Source of the DNA: a virus
Length of the DNA stretch: 40,041 nt
IMG/VR virus record: IMGVR_UViG_3300012930_000019
Coordinates: 1 to 40,041 of that record
Reading direction: 5' to 3' (one strand)
The first letter of the stretch is position 1. Each line of letters starts with the position of its first letter. Shown here in pieces: positions 8,782-17,062 of this stretch. The position numbers and the translations under genes were made by a program. The notes under the pieces are model-generated. The model saw nothing but the letters and a program-made list of their open reading frames with translations, had not been told where the DNA came from and did not search any database.

Positions 8782-11640
8782 TCACCAAGCCATGCAGCTA
8801 AATGCAACCACATCGGCGGCAACGGTTGTTGCGGTGAAAGTGGCGGAAGTTGCTGTATTGGCGGTTTGCTTCAAGGTATCCGCTGGAGTTGTCTGATCCT
8901 GCGCATTGCAGGTGTAGCCATTTGGTGCCGTGGGCAGCGATGACAAGATGATTGTACCAGCAGCACAAACCGCCGCCGCGAACTTGCCTGCCGTGGCACC
9001 TCCAGTAAAGCTGGAGGCAACGCAGCTCCCCGTAGTCCCGACTGGGGACGTGCCTCGCGCTTGAACGGCACCCGTTATAGCAATCCCCCCGATTCCGGGA
9101 TCATTGCCCCCGCCGCCTCCGATCGCGAGGCCACCGCTCGGCTGCAACGTCATCCCGAGGGTAACGGTCGTTGATGTTGTTGGCGTTGTGTAAAAATCAA
9201 TCGCGGTCGCTTGGTTGGTGCCAGACCAAAGGCTATTGGACTTCATAATAATGATCGCGCCCGATTGAAACGACGTACCGTTATGGCCGTAGCCGCGAAG
9301 ATTGAATAATGCCGTGTTACCCGGCGTAGCGGTAGGAGAGGCTGAGGTGCCACCGGCGGAAGCCCCGGAAAGCACATTTCCCGTCGTGGAACCGTAAGAC
9401 AGCCATTCCTGACCTCCGGCGGTAGCATCCGCCGACTGCATACGTGCGAGACTAGTAGCAACCACTAGGGCAGGAGACGATCCACTACTGGCGTTAACAT
9501 CCAGGAATGTCTTGGCCGTACCGGTGAAGCCAATTCCGAAGAATCCGCCATTTGTTATACGGCCGCGCTCGACCTGACTTCCGGTTTTAAAGAGGATCGC
9601 ATCTGTAGTGCCTGCACCTGACGTGCTCTCTATCGTCAATGTAGACGCTGCTCCGGTGCCGCCGGCTATGAGCGGAACGGTCTCCGATGTTGATGTCGTC
9701 AGCGTTGTGAAACTGCCCGCGAGGGGCGTCGTGGTCCCGATGATGACATTGTTGATTTGGTTGCCACCACCCGAAACAGTCCCTCCCAGCGTGTGCGCGG
9801 GGAGCGTCCAAGTAGCGCCAGCCGTCCATACACCACGGGCGTCAACCGTGTTCAAGATTGGGCTGGTACCGAACACAGCCACGCCACTCCCGGTCTCATC
9901 GGTCAATGCCGTTAAAAGATTGGCCGATGAGAATGATCCCAGCGATGCCGCGTTGCCAACGGAGGTCACCGCTCCAGTCAGGTTCGCGTTGGTCGTTACC
10001 GTGCCAGCCGTGAGGCCAGCGGCGGTCCCGGTCAAGTTCGTGGCTGTGCCTGATTGCGGTGTGCCCAGGACGCCGCTGAATGAGACCAGCCCACTAGATG
10101 CATTCAATGTATTTTGCAGAGCCGACGCGACATTGCTTCCCAGCCCTGACACGCCAGTTGCTATGGGAACCAAGTTACCAGCGGAAAATACTCGATTGCT
10201 ATTGTCGAAAATGCCAGCGGTCGCATTGACTGTGCCTCGCCCAAGACCCTTCGGACAAGAACCAACAATGATGCCGGATACGATTCCGTCACCGATGCAG
10301 ACTTCGCCAACGCCGATGTTTGATCCGTTTGGCGTTGCCTGAAATAAAATGGACGAACCATTCGCCGTTGGCGTCCATCCTTCTGTAGCAATGAAGGTAA
10401 CCTCAGTATTTCCGCCGGGAGGACCGAAGGCGCTACCTGTCCATCCAAGTGCTTGGACAATGCCAATCTCCTGATTGGCAATAATGGCCGTTGGGCTAGC
10501 GCTGGTTCCATTTGTTGCAAAGAACGTGAGCGAGCCGCCGTTTCCGGTGCCTTGCCCAAGTACCATGCCAACTTTATTGTTGGTCGATGGGAATGGCTGA
10601 ACGGTGAAGCCAACCAACGCCCCACCCAGAGCCGCCGGGGTAGTCCCCTGCGAAGCAAATGTAGATCCGCTCAGAGCGTTTGCAGCACTATAAAAAGCAA
10701 CCTGATTGGTGGTGCCTGAGACTATGGGGCACCCTCCGGACAAATCGGAACAAGCAAGCGTCGCGCTGACGAAGTTCGTTCCATTGCCGCGAAGCACATT
10801 GCCTGACGTGGCCGCATCGCCAACCCGATACCCGTTGAGGGCATTGATGACGCCCGCAGGCTCATCCAATGGTGTTGTGCTGACCGAAAATCCACCGGCC
10901 GCGCTCAATCTGACTTTTTCGCTAAGGCTGGTCGTGGTTCCTGCAACAGTCCTAAGGGCGATATATCCGCTATGATCGGACCCAGTCTGTGCGTTGAACG
11001 TGTTGAAGTCGATCGCAGTGCCCGATGAAAATGTGGTGCCATCATACGCCTGCCCACCAATGCTTAGAATGGTGTTAGCAGCGCCAACTGCCGTCTTGGA
11101 CGCCTGTGTATTCCCGGCCAATCTAGCAATAATGATGCTTTGATTTGCAAAAGTATCAACCGAGATCCCGCCGATAACACCATTGGCGGAAACGGTATGT
11201 AAATTTGGCGTAAGACCAGAAAATGCAGTCGGCGTTGCTGAGTTTTGATTCAGGGTCAACAGTGGTCCAGATGCTGGCGCTGCATTGGCACCAAGCGCCC
11301 ATTGGCCTGAAATCAGTTTTCCACCAAGAACAGAACCATTGCTTTGGAATGTAAGCGGGCCGGATGCACCAAGAATGGGTGTCGTTATTGAAGTTCCGAG
11401 AATTGGTGCCGACGTTGCAACAGGGAGCGCGGATGACCCGGTCGGGTTGCCCAATACGGTGAGAGCCCCGATAGGAGTAGTCCCCCCAGCGGGGATGAGG
11501 ACTGGCCCCGGAAGGCCCGGGGCACCACTGACGTTGCCGCAAAACTTTCCATCACCGAATTGCCCACCGCAGCCCGATTGCGCAGCCGCCGAGCCTCCCA
11601 AGGCCAATAACAAGCCAAATATGCTAATAAGCCGCGTCAT
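8782..11640 (-). CDS. Large tail fibre or spike with N-terminal signal peptide
   Basis: A 952-aa protein. The best start is ATG 11640 (MTRLISIFGLLLALGG), inside the end of the upstream gene. The first 21 or so residues form a textbook Sec signal: MTR, hydrophobic core, then AAA-QSG as a likely cleavage site, followed by cysteines (CGGQ, KFCGN). The rest is a long Gly/Ser/Thr/Ala-rich beta repeat region (VLGNPTGSSA, ILGTSITTPILG) typical of fibre shafts. The final section has another beta-rich domain with cysteines ending in AFSCMAW. A shaft of this type belongs to a host-binding fibre or spike. A secretion signal on a virion protein is unusual. Confidence 0.8.
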   Translation of the reverse strand: MTRLISIFGLLLALGGSAAAQSGCGGQFGDGKFCGNVSGAPGLPGPVLIPAGGTTPIGALTVLGNPTGSSALPVATSAPILGTSITTPILGASGPLTFQSNGSVLGGKLISGQWALGANAAPASGPLLTLNQNSATPTAFSGLTPNLHTVSANGVIGGISVDTFANQSIIIARLAGNTQASKTAVGAANTILSIGGQAYDGTTFSSGTAIDFNTFNAQTGSDHSGYIALRTVAGTTTSLSEKVRLSAAGGFSVSTTPLDEPAGVINALNGYRVGDAATSGNVLRGNGTNFVSATLACSDLSGGCPIVSGTTNQVAFYSAANALSGSTFASQGTTPAALGGALVGFTVQPFPSTNNKVGMVLGQGTGNGGSLTFFATNGTSASPTAIIANQEIGIVQALGWTGSAFGPPGGNTEVTFIATEGWTPTANGSSILFQATPNGSNIGVGEVCIGDGIVSGIIVGSCPKGLGRGTVNATAGIFDNSNRVFSAGNLVPIATGVSGLGSNVASALQNTLNASSGLVSFSGVLGTPQSGTATNLTGTAAGLTAGTVTTNANLTGAVTSVGNAASLGSFSSANLLTALTDETGSGVAVFGTSPILNTVDARGVWTAGATWTLPAHTLGGTVSGGGNQINNVIIGTTTPLAGSFTTLTTSTSETVPLIAGGTGAASTLTIESTSGAGTTDAILFKTGSQVERGRITNGGFFGIGFTGTAKTFLDVNASSGSSPALVVATSLARMQSADATAGGQEWLSYGSTTGNVLSGASAGGTSASPTATPGNTALFNLRGYGHNGTSFQSGAIIIMKSNSLWSGTNQATAIDFYTTPTTSTTVTLGMTLQPSGGLAIGGGGGNDPGIGGIAITGAVQARGTSPVGTTGSCVASSFTGGATAGKFAAAVCAAGTIILSSLPTAPNGYTCNAQDQTTPADTLKQTANTATSATFTATTVAADVVAFSCMAW

Positions 11641-12121
11641 ACCATGCACTCGATGCAAGAGGATTAAACCAGAAGTAGCCGAATGGATTATTGATGACGA
11701 TCTGCGACAATCCATCCAGCCTTTGGCCACCGGTAAAGGTAACTGTGATTGGATGGGAATCCGCATCGCCCTTCAAGTCCTTGACCAGAACGGGCAAGGA
11801 ATAAAGCGTCGCGTCTCCCAACACAATCGACGTAGCGGACCCGATCGTTTTATTGACCAGAATGCGGGTGTCAGTCCGAACCGAGGAATACGACGCGCCG
11901 GAAGTAACGAATGTCGGGGTCAGATAAAGTGCCCCCGCGATGAGCAATGCGAGATTGGCCGCTGTGATCGCGTAGTTTACGCCGTTAGCTTGGTTGCCTG
12001 GAGACACCACCTCAAACAAGGCCGTCAAATCCACCGTTCCGCCGGGAAACAGCGGGAGATCGGTCATCTGACCGCCCTGAAAGTCATTGAGAAGTGGGTT
12101 CTGGGCCGGGTTGAATACCAT
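11624..12121 (-). CDS. Small virion-associated protein, unknown function
   Basis: A 165-aa protein starting MVFNPAQNPLLNDFQGG. The start ATG overlaps the upstream stop (TGATG), so it is likely translationally coupled. The first half has FPGGTVDLTALFEVV and an alanine/leucine-rich helix (AITAANLALLIAGALYL). The second half is beta-rich (VRTDTRILVNKTIGSATSIVLG) and ends in NNPFGYFWFNPLASSAWYDAAY, rich in aromatics. It sits between the gp4-like genes and the fibre, so a tail role is likely. I do not recognise a named family. An upstream in-frame TTG at 12226 would add a hydrophobic stretch but would overlap the previous gene. Confidence 0.65.
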   Translation of the reverse strand: MVFNPAQNPLLNDFQGGQMTDLPLFPGGTVDLTALFEVVSPGNQANGVNYAITAANLALLIAGALYLTPTFVTSGASYSSVRTDTRILVNKTIGSATSIVLGDATLYSLPVLVKDLKGDADSHPITVTFTGGQRLDGLSQIVINNPFGYFWFNPLASSAWYDAAY

Positions 12122-12495
12122 CAATAATCCGTCTGTGTGGTGAAATAGACGGATTGCTGTAGTGATCGTGAACAAGATGAGCGCTGCAAATAGCGCGGTT
12201 GTCCACGCTGTAAAAGCCTGGGCCAAATCTCATCGACGGGGTATTGTTCGGGCCTCGCATTCATCAATCCGACAGGATCAGGAGGCAGGACGATCGCGCC
12301 TAGCTGACGTTGCGGCTTGTCGAGAAATCGAGAGATCGTCAGCGTGCCCGTTGGCATCAGGCGGAATCCGCGCCATTCACTCTGGGCCTGCATATCCTCT
12401 GTATTCACGACAAAGCCGCTGCGCATATCGGTTGCCCAACTCCTGGGTGACCGTGGATTGGTTCGCGCGTGCTTGGGATGAGGTCGCCATGCCAT
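12121..12495 (-). CDS. Conserved podovirus-type small tail-region protein
   Basis: A 124-aa protein starting MAWRPHPKHARTNPRSPRSW. The stretch RSGFVVNTEDMQAQSEWRG, then LMPTGTLTISRFLDKPQRQLG, then IVLPPDPVGLMNARPEQY matches a small-protein family I know from podovirus tail regions. Members sit directly after gp4-like genes, as here. The ribosome binding site is AGGAGATAAGATCG before the ATG. The C-terminal 35 residues (RLLQRGQPRYLQRSS) look less conserved. Function is not established; the position suggests tail assembly. Confidence 0.65.
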   Translation of the reverse strand: MAWRPHPKHARTNPRSPRSWATDMRSGFVVNTEDMQAQSEWRGFRLMPTGTLTISRFLDKPQRQLGAIVLPPDPVGLMNARPEQYPVDEIWPRLLQRGQPRYLQRSSCSRSLQQSVYFTTQTDY

Positions 12496-12500
12496 CGATC

Positions 12501-13196
12501 TTATCTCCTGTAGTAGGTCTGCAAGCTTGGCGAGAGCGACAAACCTACGTTTTCAGTATCCTGCGTAGCTGCGATCTTCCAAGCATCCATAGCATTCTTT
12601 TCTCTCTTGTCCTCCAATTCTGGAGCGTAAATTCTGGATAATCGATGGGCGAGACCGGCCACAAAAGCATCATACCATCGATATGGGATATCTGGCGTCT
12701 CGCCTCCGGGCAGATTGGCGTCCTGCATCTGGGTACATGCGTAGTAATTGAGGACATACGGCCCATTGCCGTCCGGTACCGGATACATCGTGATCGTAGG
12801 AGCAATCAACCGATCGAACCAGAATTGGGATGGCTGGCCTGTGTTTTGCGGATTGGCCAATGACGCGAACTCGGAACGAGAAAGCGGGCTGATGACGAGA
12901 TTTGTCTGTTGCTGAGTGCCGGAATTTCGACTGATATAGGCATCCAAGACCATCACAACTCTCAGCGGCACGGTGTAGGTGGGCACGGTTGTAACCAACG
13001 CGACGGATATCAATTCCACCTTGAAAAGGTTCACCTGCTTGTTGGACCACTCGACAAACAGCAGATTCATCTCCTCGCGAGCCGAGACCATATGTTCTTG
13101 ACGTAGAGACGGCGCAAAGACCCGCACCCGGCGAAAGGCGGTTAGAACACTCTGGCCAGTGGTGAGTGTAAAATCATAGGTGCCTGAACTGGAGAT
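12501..13196 (-). CDS. P22 gp4-like tail accessory protein, apparent ATC start codon
   Basis: 231 aa if translation begins at the ATC at 13194-13196. The residues after it (SSSGTYDFTLTTGQ, then SVLTAFRRVRVFAP) fit the usual N-terminus of this family (SSGTY, then F...A..R.G). ATC follows the upstream stop after a good AAGAGAGG site with 6-nt spacing. There is no ATG, GTG or TTG between that stop and a GTG at 13127, which would cut off about 23 family residues. The core has SAREEMNLLFVEWSN, LDAYISRNSG, ISPLSRSEF, QPSQFWFDRLIAPTITMYPVPDG and PYRWYDAFVAGLAHRLSRIYAP, which is characteristic of gp4-like proteins that bind the portal and start the tail. Family call is from memory of the pattern. Confidence 0.75.
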   Translation of the reverse strand: MSSSGTYDFTLTTGQSVLTAFRRVRVFAPSLRQEHMVSAREEMNLLFVEWSNKQVNLFKVELISVALVTTVPTYTVPLRVVMVLDAYISRNSGTQQQTNLVISPLSRSEFASLANPQNTGQPSQFWFDRLIAPTITMYPVPDGNGPYVLNYYACTQMQDANLPGGETPDIPYRWYDAFVAGLAHRLSRIYAPELEDKREKNAMDAWKIAATQDTENVGLSLSPSLQTYYRR

Positions 13197-13208
13197 GTTG
13201 AACCTCTC

Positions 13209-13517
13209 TTAAGCCGCCGCGATCCACGCAGTAACAGTAGGGCTCGTGCCACCAGACAAGACGGTGAGATTGGCTCTAAGCCCAATGAATGGAGGGATTT
13301 CAAAGCCATAAAGTTCACCATCTGTGTCAGCATTGCCACCGCCAAATGGCTTCCAATGCACCCCATCCAACGTAGCCTCAACAACCACTGTGACGACATC
13401 TGGATTACCAGTATATGAAACTTGGAGCGATGCAGTAGTCTTTGGCGAATCCGCGTATATGGCTGCACCGAGACCTGTTGACGTTGTTGCGCTGAGCGAT
13501 TTTACAAAAAGAGACAT
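13209..13517 (-). CDS. Small beta-rich structural protein
   Basis: A 102-aa protein starting MSLFVKSLSATTSTGLGAAI. Sequence is strand-rich (TTASLQVSYTGNPDVVTVVVEATLDGVHWKPFGGG) with an Ig-like or head-decoration look, ending TVTAWIAAA. It has a good AGGA site before the ATG. It probably forms a pair with the next protein upstream (similar size, adjacent, both beta-rich), perhaps decorating the capsid or tail. No named family recognised. Confidence 0.65.
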   Translation of the reverse strand: MSLFVKSLSATTSTGLGAAIYADSPKTTASLQVSYTGNPDVVTVVVEATLDGVHWKPFGGGNADTDGELYGFEIPPFIGLRANLTVLSGGTSPTVTAWIAAA

Positions 13518-13526
13518 TTTGTCATC

Positions 13527-13853
13527 CTAATTCGTTGTCCAGCCCTGTAGTGTTTGCAGGGTCAAAGATCCAGCGGTGAGAGTTGCGATGATGGTGCGAA
13601 CTCTGGTCACCGGTGCGGTAATCGGTGCCACTTTGCTTGCAGCGGTTGCCGCTGGAAAATCGGTGCTGTCAAACCAAATCGCATTAGCGTCGGAAATATT
13701 ACAATCCGACAAGCTATACTGCAATTTATATGAAACCGGACCCGTGACCAGCGTAAACGCAACGTTCACATTGAACGGCGTGATGGATGGATCGAGATTG
13801 ACCGAGTCCTTGGTGCCGGTGGTTGTGTAAACGACTTCATGTATAAGTGCCAT
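13527..13853 (-). CDS. Small beta-rich structural protein
   Basis: A 108-aa protein starting MALIHEVVYTTTGTKDSVNL, after GAGGACCGCA. It alternates strands (NVNVAFTLVTGPVSYKLQYS) with a loop containing aspartates and aromatic residues (ANAIWFDSTDFP), and ends in RVRTIIATLTAGSLTLQTLQG. The pattern SYKLQYSLSD...W resembles small phage head proteins with an Ig-like fold. Neighbour of the similar 102-aa protein. Function unknown. Confidence 0.6.
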   Translation of the reverse strand: MALIHEVVYTTTGTKDSVNLDPSITPFNVNVAFTLVTGPVSYKLQYSLSDCNISDANAIWFDSTDFPAATAASKVAPITAPVTRVRTIIATLTAGSLTLQTLQGWTTN

Positions 13854-13874
13854 TGCGGTCCTCTCTCCAGACCG

Positions 13875-14064
13875 CTAGTCGTCCAGCTTGATATCAGGAA
13901 ACTTGCGGTGAACTTTAGCGCGTATTTCGGCCTTCAACTCCGGATGAAACTGACTGGCCCTAGCCATGGCGTTTCTGGCGGTCATTGATCGGAAAACTGC
14001 GGTTCGGTCCCGCAAATTCCTTTGCTGGTAACGCATCACGCGCTCCTGCCGTCATCTTTGCCAT
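13875..14064 (-). pseudogene. DUF6582-like small phage gene, split by a frameshift
   Basis: The first frame (ATG at 14064, coupled to the upstream stop by TGATG) reads MAKMTAGARDALPAKEFAGP, then NRSFPIND, and stops at 13960. The second frame, one nucleotide over, reads ARNAMARASQFHPELKAEIR, then AKVHRKFPDIKL, and stops at 13875. Together they match the DUF6582-type pattern (ALP..FA.P....PI.D..HARNA.AR.SQ..P...I...V..K.P.I) that I know from phages, with a break right at the HAR part. A loss of 8 nt between two GCCAG repeats would explain it (the original would read GCCAGCACGCCAG). A +1 programmed frameshift is the alternative. Confidence 0.55.
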
Positions 14065-14294
14065 CAGCCGCCCTTGTGAGCACTCGAAAATGGCTGCTTG
14101 TCCGATCCGACGCGACCACCGGACGCCCTTTTCGGCCGATCCATGCGATGCTTGGACTTGCCGCCTTCGGCCTGCATATCCTTCTTCACTCGGCCGCCCT
14201 TCTTGTGCTTCTCGTGGGCTTCTTCAAGAACATCCGGGTTGCCGGATACGACCATTCCAACACGGCCACCCTTGGCATGACGCGATCGGGACAT
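14064..14294 (-). CDS. Small KGGRV-repeat protein
   Basis: A 76-aa, very basic protein starting MSRSRHAKGGRVGM, with three KGGRV-type patches (HAKGGRVG, HKKGGRVKK, RASGGRVGS) separated by a short helix (PDVLEEAHEKHK) and the block KSKHRMD. The same order (KSKHRMD, then a basic KGGRV patch) occurs in the 314-aa protein at 21920-22864, so the two share ancestry. Function is unknown. Adjacent to the beta-helix protein and the capsid gene, so a particle-related or nucleic-acid-binding role is possible. The ribosome binding site is GAAGGAAAACAGAAG. Confidence 0.75.
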   Translation of the reverse strand: MSRSRHAKGGRVGMVVSGNPDVLEEAHEKHKKGGRVKKDMQAEGGKSKHRMDRPKRASGGRVGSDKQPFSSAHKGG

Positions 14295-14325
14295 CTTCTG
14301 TTTTCCTTCTCTCGGCGCGAGATAC

Positions 14326-15294
14326 TTAGGTTGTAGTGGACGCTACGTTGCCGTTTGCAGCCGTTGGCGCCGATGTAATGAACACGAGTTGGCCAGTGGT
14401 AGCCACCTTGCCAGCAACACCAACCACGGAAGTTGAGGATGCTAGCACAAAGACAGCACCAGCCGTGGCACTGATCGTAAGCGGAAGGGTGCTCGCCACC
14501 GCGCCAGCGTTGCCCATATCGTTGATGAACAGGCAATCATCAAAGATGAAATAGCCAGTGCAGGTTACGGTAGCCGCATTGATTTGCGCGGACGCGGCAA
14601 CGCTGGACCACATCACAAAATAGCAACTGACGAATGTGGAAGACCCGGCCCCGGCCAGCATTTCCATCGTAAAGTTGGTACCCGTGGCGCGAACGATTGC
14701 GTCCCCGCCAATGATACATCGGCTGAATGAATTGTTGGCGCTAGCCAAGGTGAGCGCGCGATTGCCGGCATGTGCCGCAGCCGTCGCATTACCGACCTGA
14801 CTGAAGGAACATGCAATGTAGTCGTTGTTTCCGCCGGCCTCAGCCCAACAAACCTGCGCAGCCGCTTGGGCGATGCCGCTAAGGGCCGAAATATTCTGGA
14901 AAGTACACCCGGCCCCAGTCACATTGACCAGCGGGCTAAAGGCACCCGTGGTTGCCGCGACATTCGACACGGTCAGCAATGATGGTCCAGGTGCACCTCC
15001 ACCATTGAGGCCGATCATATGGGTGCGGGACTTGCTCCATGCCAAAGAGACCGTCAGATGGATGGTGCCAGCCACAAAAACAACATCGTCATTGTTCGCG
15101 GTGCATTTGCTCAACGCCTGCGTGAGCGTGGCAAATGGGTCCTGCGGACCTCCGGTATTGCCATCGCTTCCGTTGACCTCGTCAACCCAGAAGTAATTGC
15201 CCCGAAACGGCAGCATGGCTGCAATGCCATACAGCGGCATTCCGAACTGGCCGGAAACGTTGTTGCCTGCGGTGTTGTATCCCGGCGTCGCCAT
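14326..15294 (-). CDS. Beta-helix virion protein
   Basis: A 322-aa protein starting MATPGYNTAGNNVSGQFGMP. Its opening WVDEVNGSDGNTGGPQDPF, followed by ATLTQALSKC, is the standard start of parallel beta-helix (pectate-lyase-like) proteins, where a repeat lines up short strands. Later repeats are seen around TFQNISALSG, YIACSFSQVG, SFSRCIIGG, FVSCYFVMW and FDDCLFINDM. Each has the turn pattern of a helix rung, and several rungs carry cysteines or asparagines. In phages such folds are used for fibres, spikes or capsid decoration. Located right after the capsid gene, behind a possible promoter at 15359-15390. Confidence 0.75.
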   Translation of the reverse strand: MATPGYNTAGNNVSGQFGMPLYGIAAMLPFRGNYFWVDEVNGSDGNTGGPQDPFATLTQALSKCTANNDDVVFVAGTIHLTVSLAWSKSRTHMIGLNGGGAPGPSLLTVSNVAATTGAFSPLVNVTGAGCTFQNISALSGIAQAAAQVCWAEAGGNNDYIACSFSQVGNATAAAHAGNRALTLASANNSFSRCIIGGDAIVRATGTNFTMEMLAGAGSSTFVSCYFVMWSSVAASAQINAATVTCTGYFIFDDCLFINDMGNAGAVASTLPLTISATAGAVFVLASSTSVVGVAGKVATTGQLVFITSAPTAANGNVASTTT

Positions 15295-15358
15295 AACTCA
15301 TTCCTTCTTTAAACAGGGATACCGTCCCTAGTCTTCGGTGGCCATGACGACCGTTAGA

Positions 15359-15390
15359 TTTACACCTTAACAAAACAGGATGGTTGTCAA
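15359..15390 (-). promoter_or_regulatory. Possible promoter before the beta-helix gene
   Basis: On the minus strand a perfect -35 box TTGACA (15385-15390) lies in the 150-base gap between the capsid gene and the beta-helix gene. No good -10 box sits at standard spacing: TAAGGT is 15 nt away and TGTAAA is 20 nt away. The rest of the gap is A+T-rich and holds only a short palindrome (CTGAATTTCAG, 15412-15422). A weak or activator-dependent promoter is possible. Confidence 0.3.
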
Positions 15391-15445
15391 TTTTCGATGC
15401 ATCATTTCCTTCTGAATTTCAGGTATTGAAAATAATGCAACAAAA

Positions 15446-16360
15446 TCAAGAGGTTGGAAACTCCCCCCATCCTGCGCGGGGGTCGTTGTAGCCGAATGAG
15501 TACCGCTCATAAGCCTTAACCAGCAAGTTGTCAGTAACGTTGTCAACCCACATGTCCGATTCATACGGAATGCGCAACATGTGGATGAAGCCCTCAATAT
15601 TCGTGGTGAGGAACCACGCGAAGTTGCTGGTCAGGAAGTCCATCACCAAATGGCCTTCCGGCAATCCTCCTGACAGCGTGAGGATGGCGTTGACATCGTT
15701 CATTGCCGTACCGGGACGAAGCTCCGTCTTCATCAGGCGGATAGCAACCGCCTCAAGTGCAGTCGGCACAACCAATCTGCGGGCGCGGGACAGAATACGA
15801 AGACCGCGCTCGTTCACGAACTGAGTTCGAACGTTGGTCATGTTCGCCAGCAAGGACGATTCATTCAGTGACTTCGGCGTGCTCGAAGTGTTCGCCCATG
15901 TCCCGCCATCGAACGGATGATCCGTAGCGAACAGAGCCTTGCCGTCGCCGATCTGGCTGGAATTGTAGACGTTTCCCAGATTGAAAACGTTGGCTCCCTG
16001 GATTTCCTTGAACTGGGCAAACGCCTCTTGCAGCTTCAGATTGGTCGGATTGAACTGAGCCTTGTACAGATTGTCATCGATCGCCTTACGGGTGATCGCG
16101 TATCCGAGGGCAACTTCGATATGCACAAATGCCCACGTGAAGCGCTCGCCGGCATTGTTGTCGAATTGAGTTGCCGCACCCTCATCTTTGAGGAATGGCA
16201 GCGCGACAAATGCCATTTGAGTCGAGCGCTCGACCGCCATGGCCGATTTGTGCGTCTTGAAGACCTTGTCCCATTGTCTGGGAATCATGTCGTAGCTGCC
16301 ACGGACATCGAACAGTCCGGGCAGAAGCTCAGATCGGATACTAGCGAGGGCTACGGGCAT
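15446..16360 (-). CDS. Major capsid protein, Mu gpT-like
   Basis: A 304-aa protein, start ATG 16360 (MPVALASIRSELLPGLFDV). The pattern LFDVRGSY, then QWDKVFKTHKSAMAVERS, a central HIEVALGYAITRKAIDDNL, then KALFATDHPFDGGTWAN, RLVVPTALEAVAIRLMKTEL and the end FIHMLRIPYESDMWVDN is that of Mu gpT-type major head proteins, which have the HK97 capsid fold. The length of about 300 aa fits the family. It follows the decoration protein and lies downstream of the scaffold-like gene, as expected for the main building block of the shell. Called by family pattern; no search was run. Confidence 0.85.
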   Translation of the reverse strand: MPVALASIRSELLPGLFDVRGSYDMIPRQWDKVFKTHKSAMAVERSTQMAFVALPFLKDEGAATQFDNNAGERFTWAFVHIEVALGYAITRKAIDDNLYKAQFNPTNLKLQEAFAQFKEIQGANVFNLGNVYNSSQIGDGKALFATDHPFDGGTWANTSSTPKSLNESSLLANMTNVRTQFVNERGLRILSRARRLVVPTALEAVAIRLMKTELRPGTAMNDVNAILTLSGGLPEGHLVMDFLTSNFAWFLTTNIEGFIHMLRIPYESDMWVDNVTDNLLVKAYERYSFGYNDPRAGWGEFPTS

Positions 16361-16411
16361 TTATTGTATCTTTCCTAAGCGGAGAAAATTTGCTCAATAA
16401 CCGTCACCAGA

Positions 16412-16999
16412 CTACGGGAATCCCGTCTGCGTCTTGAATCGCTGGTTGTTGAAGGTAACGACCGCCCATCCGAATGGCGTCGTTGAATCCGAGCCGTTTC
16501 CTATGCCCTGATAGAGATTGTAAACTTGGAATGGCAGGGTTGTGGTCGCGGCCAATGTCGTCTGCTCAATTGTGGCGCCAGAAAAACCACCGCCAACAAT
16601 TGATCCGGTGCCGATGTTGAAATCAACATTTGAATCAATGGCAGAGTTAGTTAGAGACGTGCTGAGAGCGGCAGCAAGAAACAATGCGTTTGGCGCATTA
16701 ATGATGTAGGCCGTGGCATCAGATGCGGCCGAGCCGGGCCAGAATGGCGACCATTGAGGCGTTCCGCCGCCGACTGGGATATAAACGCACCCATCAAAAA
16801 TCCCCTCTAGGGGCTGGGTTGCTCCCGCTGCGGCTTGTTTGATGTATCCAGTAGCGGTAATTTTGTTGACCGGATCGCCACGGTAAATCTTCGTGGTATT
16901 TGCGGAGGAAATCAGCCGCGTCGCGAGCTGATAGTCTGGACCGGCCCCGGACGTAAATCCGATATGCCGAAAGCCGAACGTCGCTAGAGTGTTGGCCAT
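16412..16999 (-). CDS. Probable capsid decoration or head stabilisation protein
   Basis: A 195-aa protein. The start ATG at 16999 gives MANTLATFGFRHIGFTSGAG. Its beta-rich sequence with a repeated hydrophobic and Gly/Thr pattern (ATRLISSANTTKIYRGDPVN, then ITATGYIKQAAAG, LEGIFDGCVYIPVGGG) and end (WAVVTFNNQRFKTQTGFP) is like small trimeric head proteins that stabilise capsids. It is directly upstream of the major capsid gene, where decoration genes usually lie. It is the first gene after a promoter and leader at 17063-17203. Role inferred from place and composition. Confidence 0.65.
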   Translation of the reverse strand: MANTLATFGFRHIGFTSGAGPDYQLATRLISSANTTKIYRGDPVNKITATGYIKQAAAGATQPLEGIFDGCVYIPVGGGTPQWSPFWPGSAASDATAYIINAPNALFLAAALSTSLTNSAIDSNVDFNIGTGSIVGGGFSGATIEQTTLAATTTLPFQVYNLYQGIGNGSDSTTPFGWAVVTFNNQRFKTQTGFP

Positions 17000-17062
17000 G
17001 GCCAGAACCGCTCCCTGTTTGTGGAGGCTGTCCGGCAAGCTCTGCTGGATTGTGTGCCTTGG

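Noticed and set aside
9608-10342. Long plus-strand open frame (244 codons)
   Set aside because: It lies entirely opposite the fibre gene, is rich in Pro/Val/Ala by virtue of the repeat on the other strand, and has no ribosome binding site or family pattern.
11285-12127. Long plus-strand open frame (280 codons)
   Set aside because: It spans the boundaries of the minus-strand fibre and its upstream neighbour; no gene-like start or domain.
12121-12226. In-frame upstream TTG extension of the 165-aa protein that adds a hydrophobic segment
   Set aside because: It would fully overlap the previous gene, has no ribosome binding site and is not needed, since ATG 12121 sits in a TGATG overlap.
15385-15401. 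Possible third copy of the GTCAA-N7-TTGAC operator
   Set aside because: Only one arm is present (GTCAA then TTTTCGATGCAT), so it is just a -35-like box.
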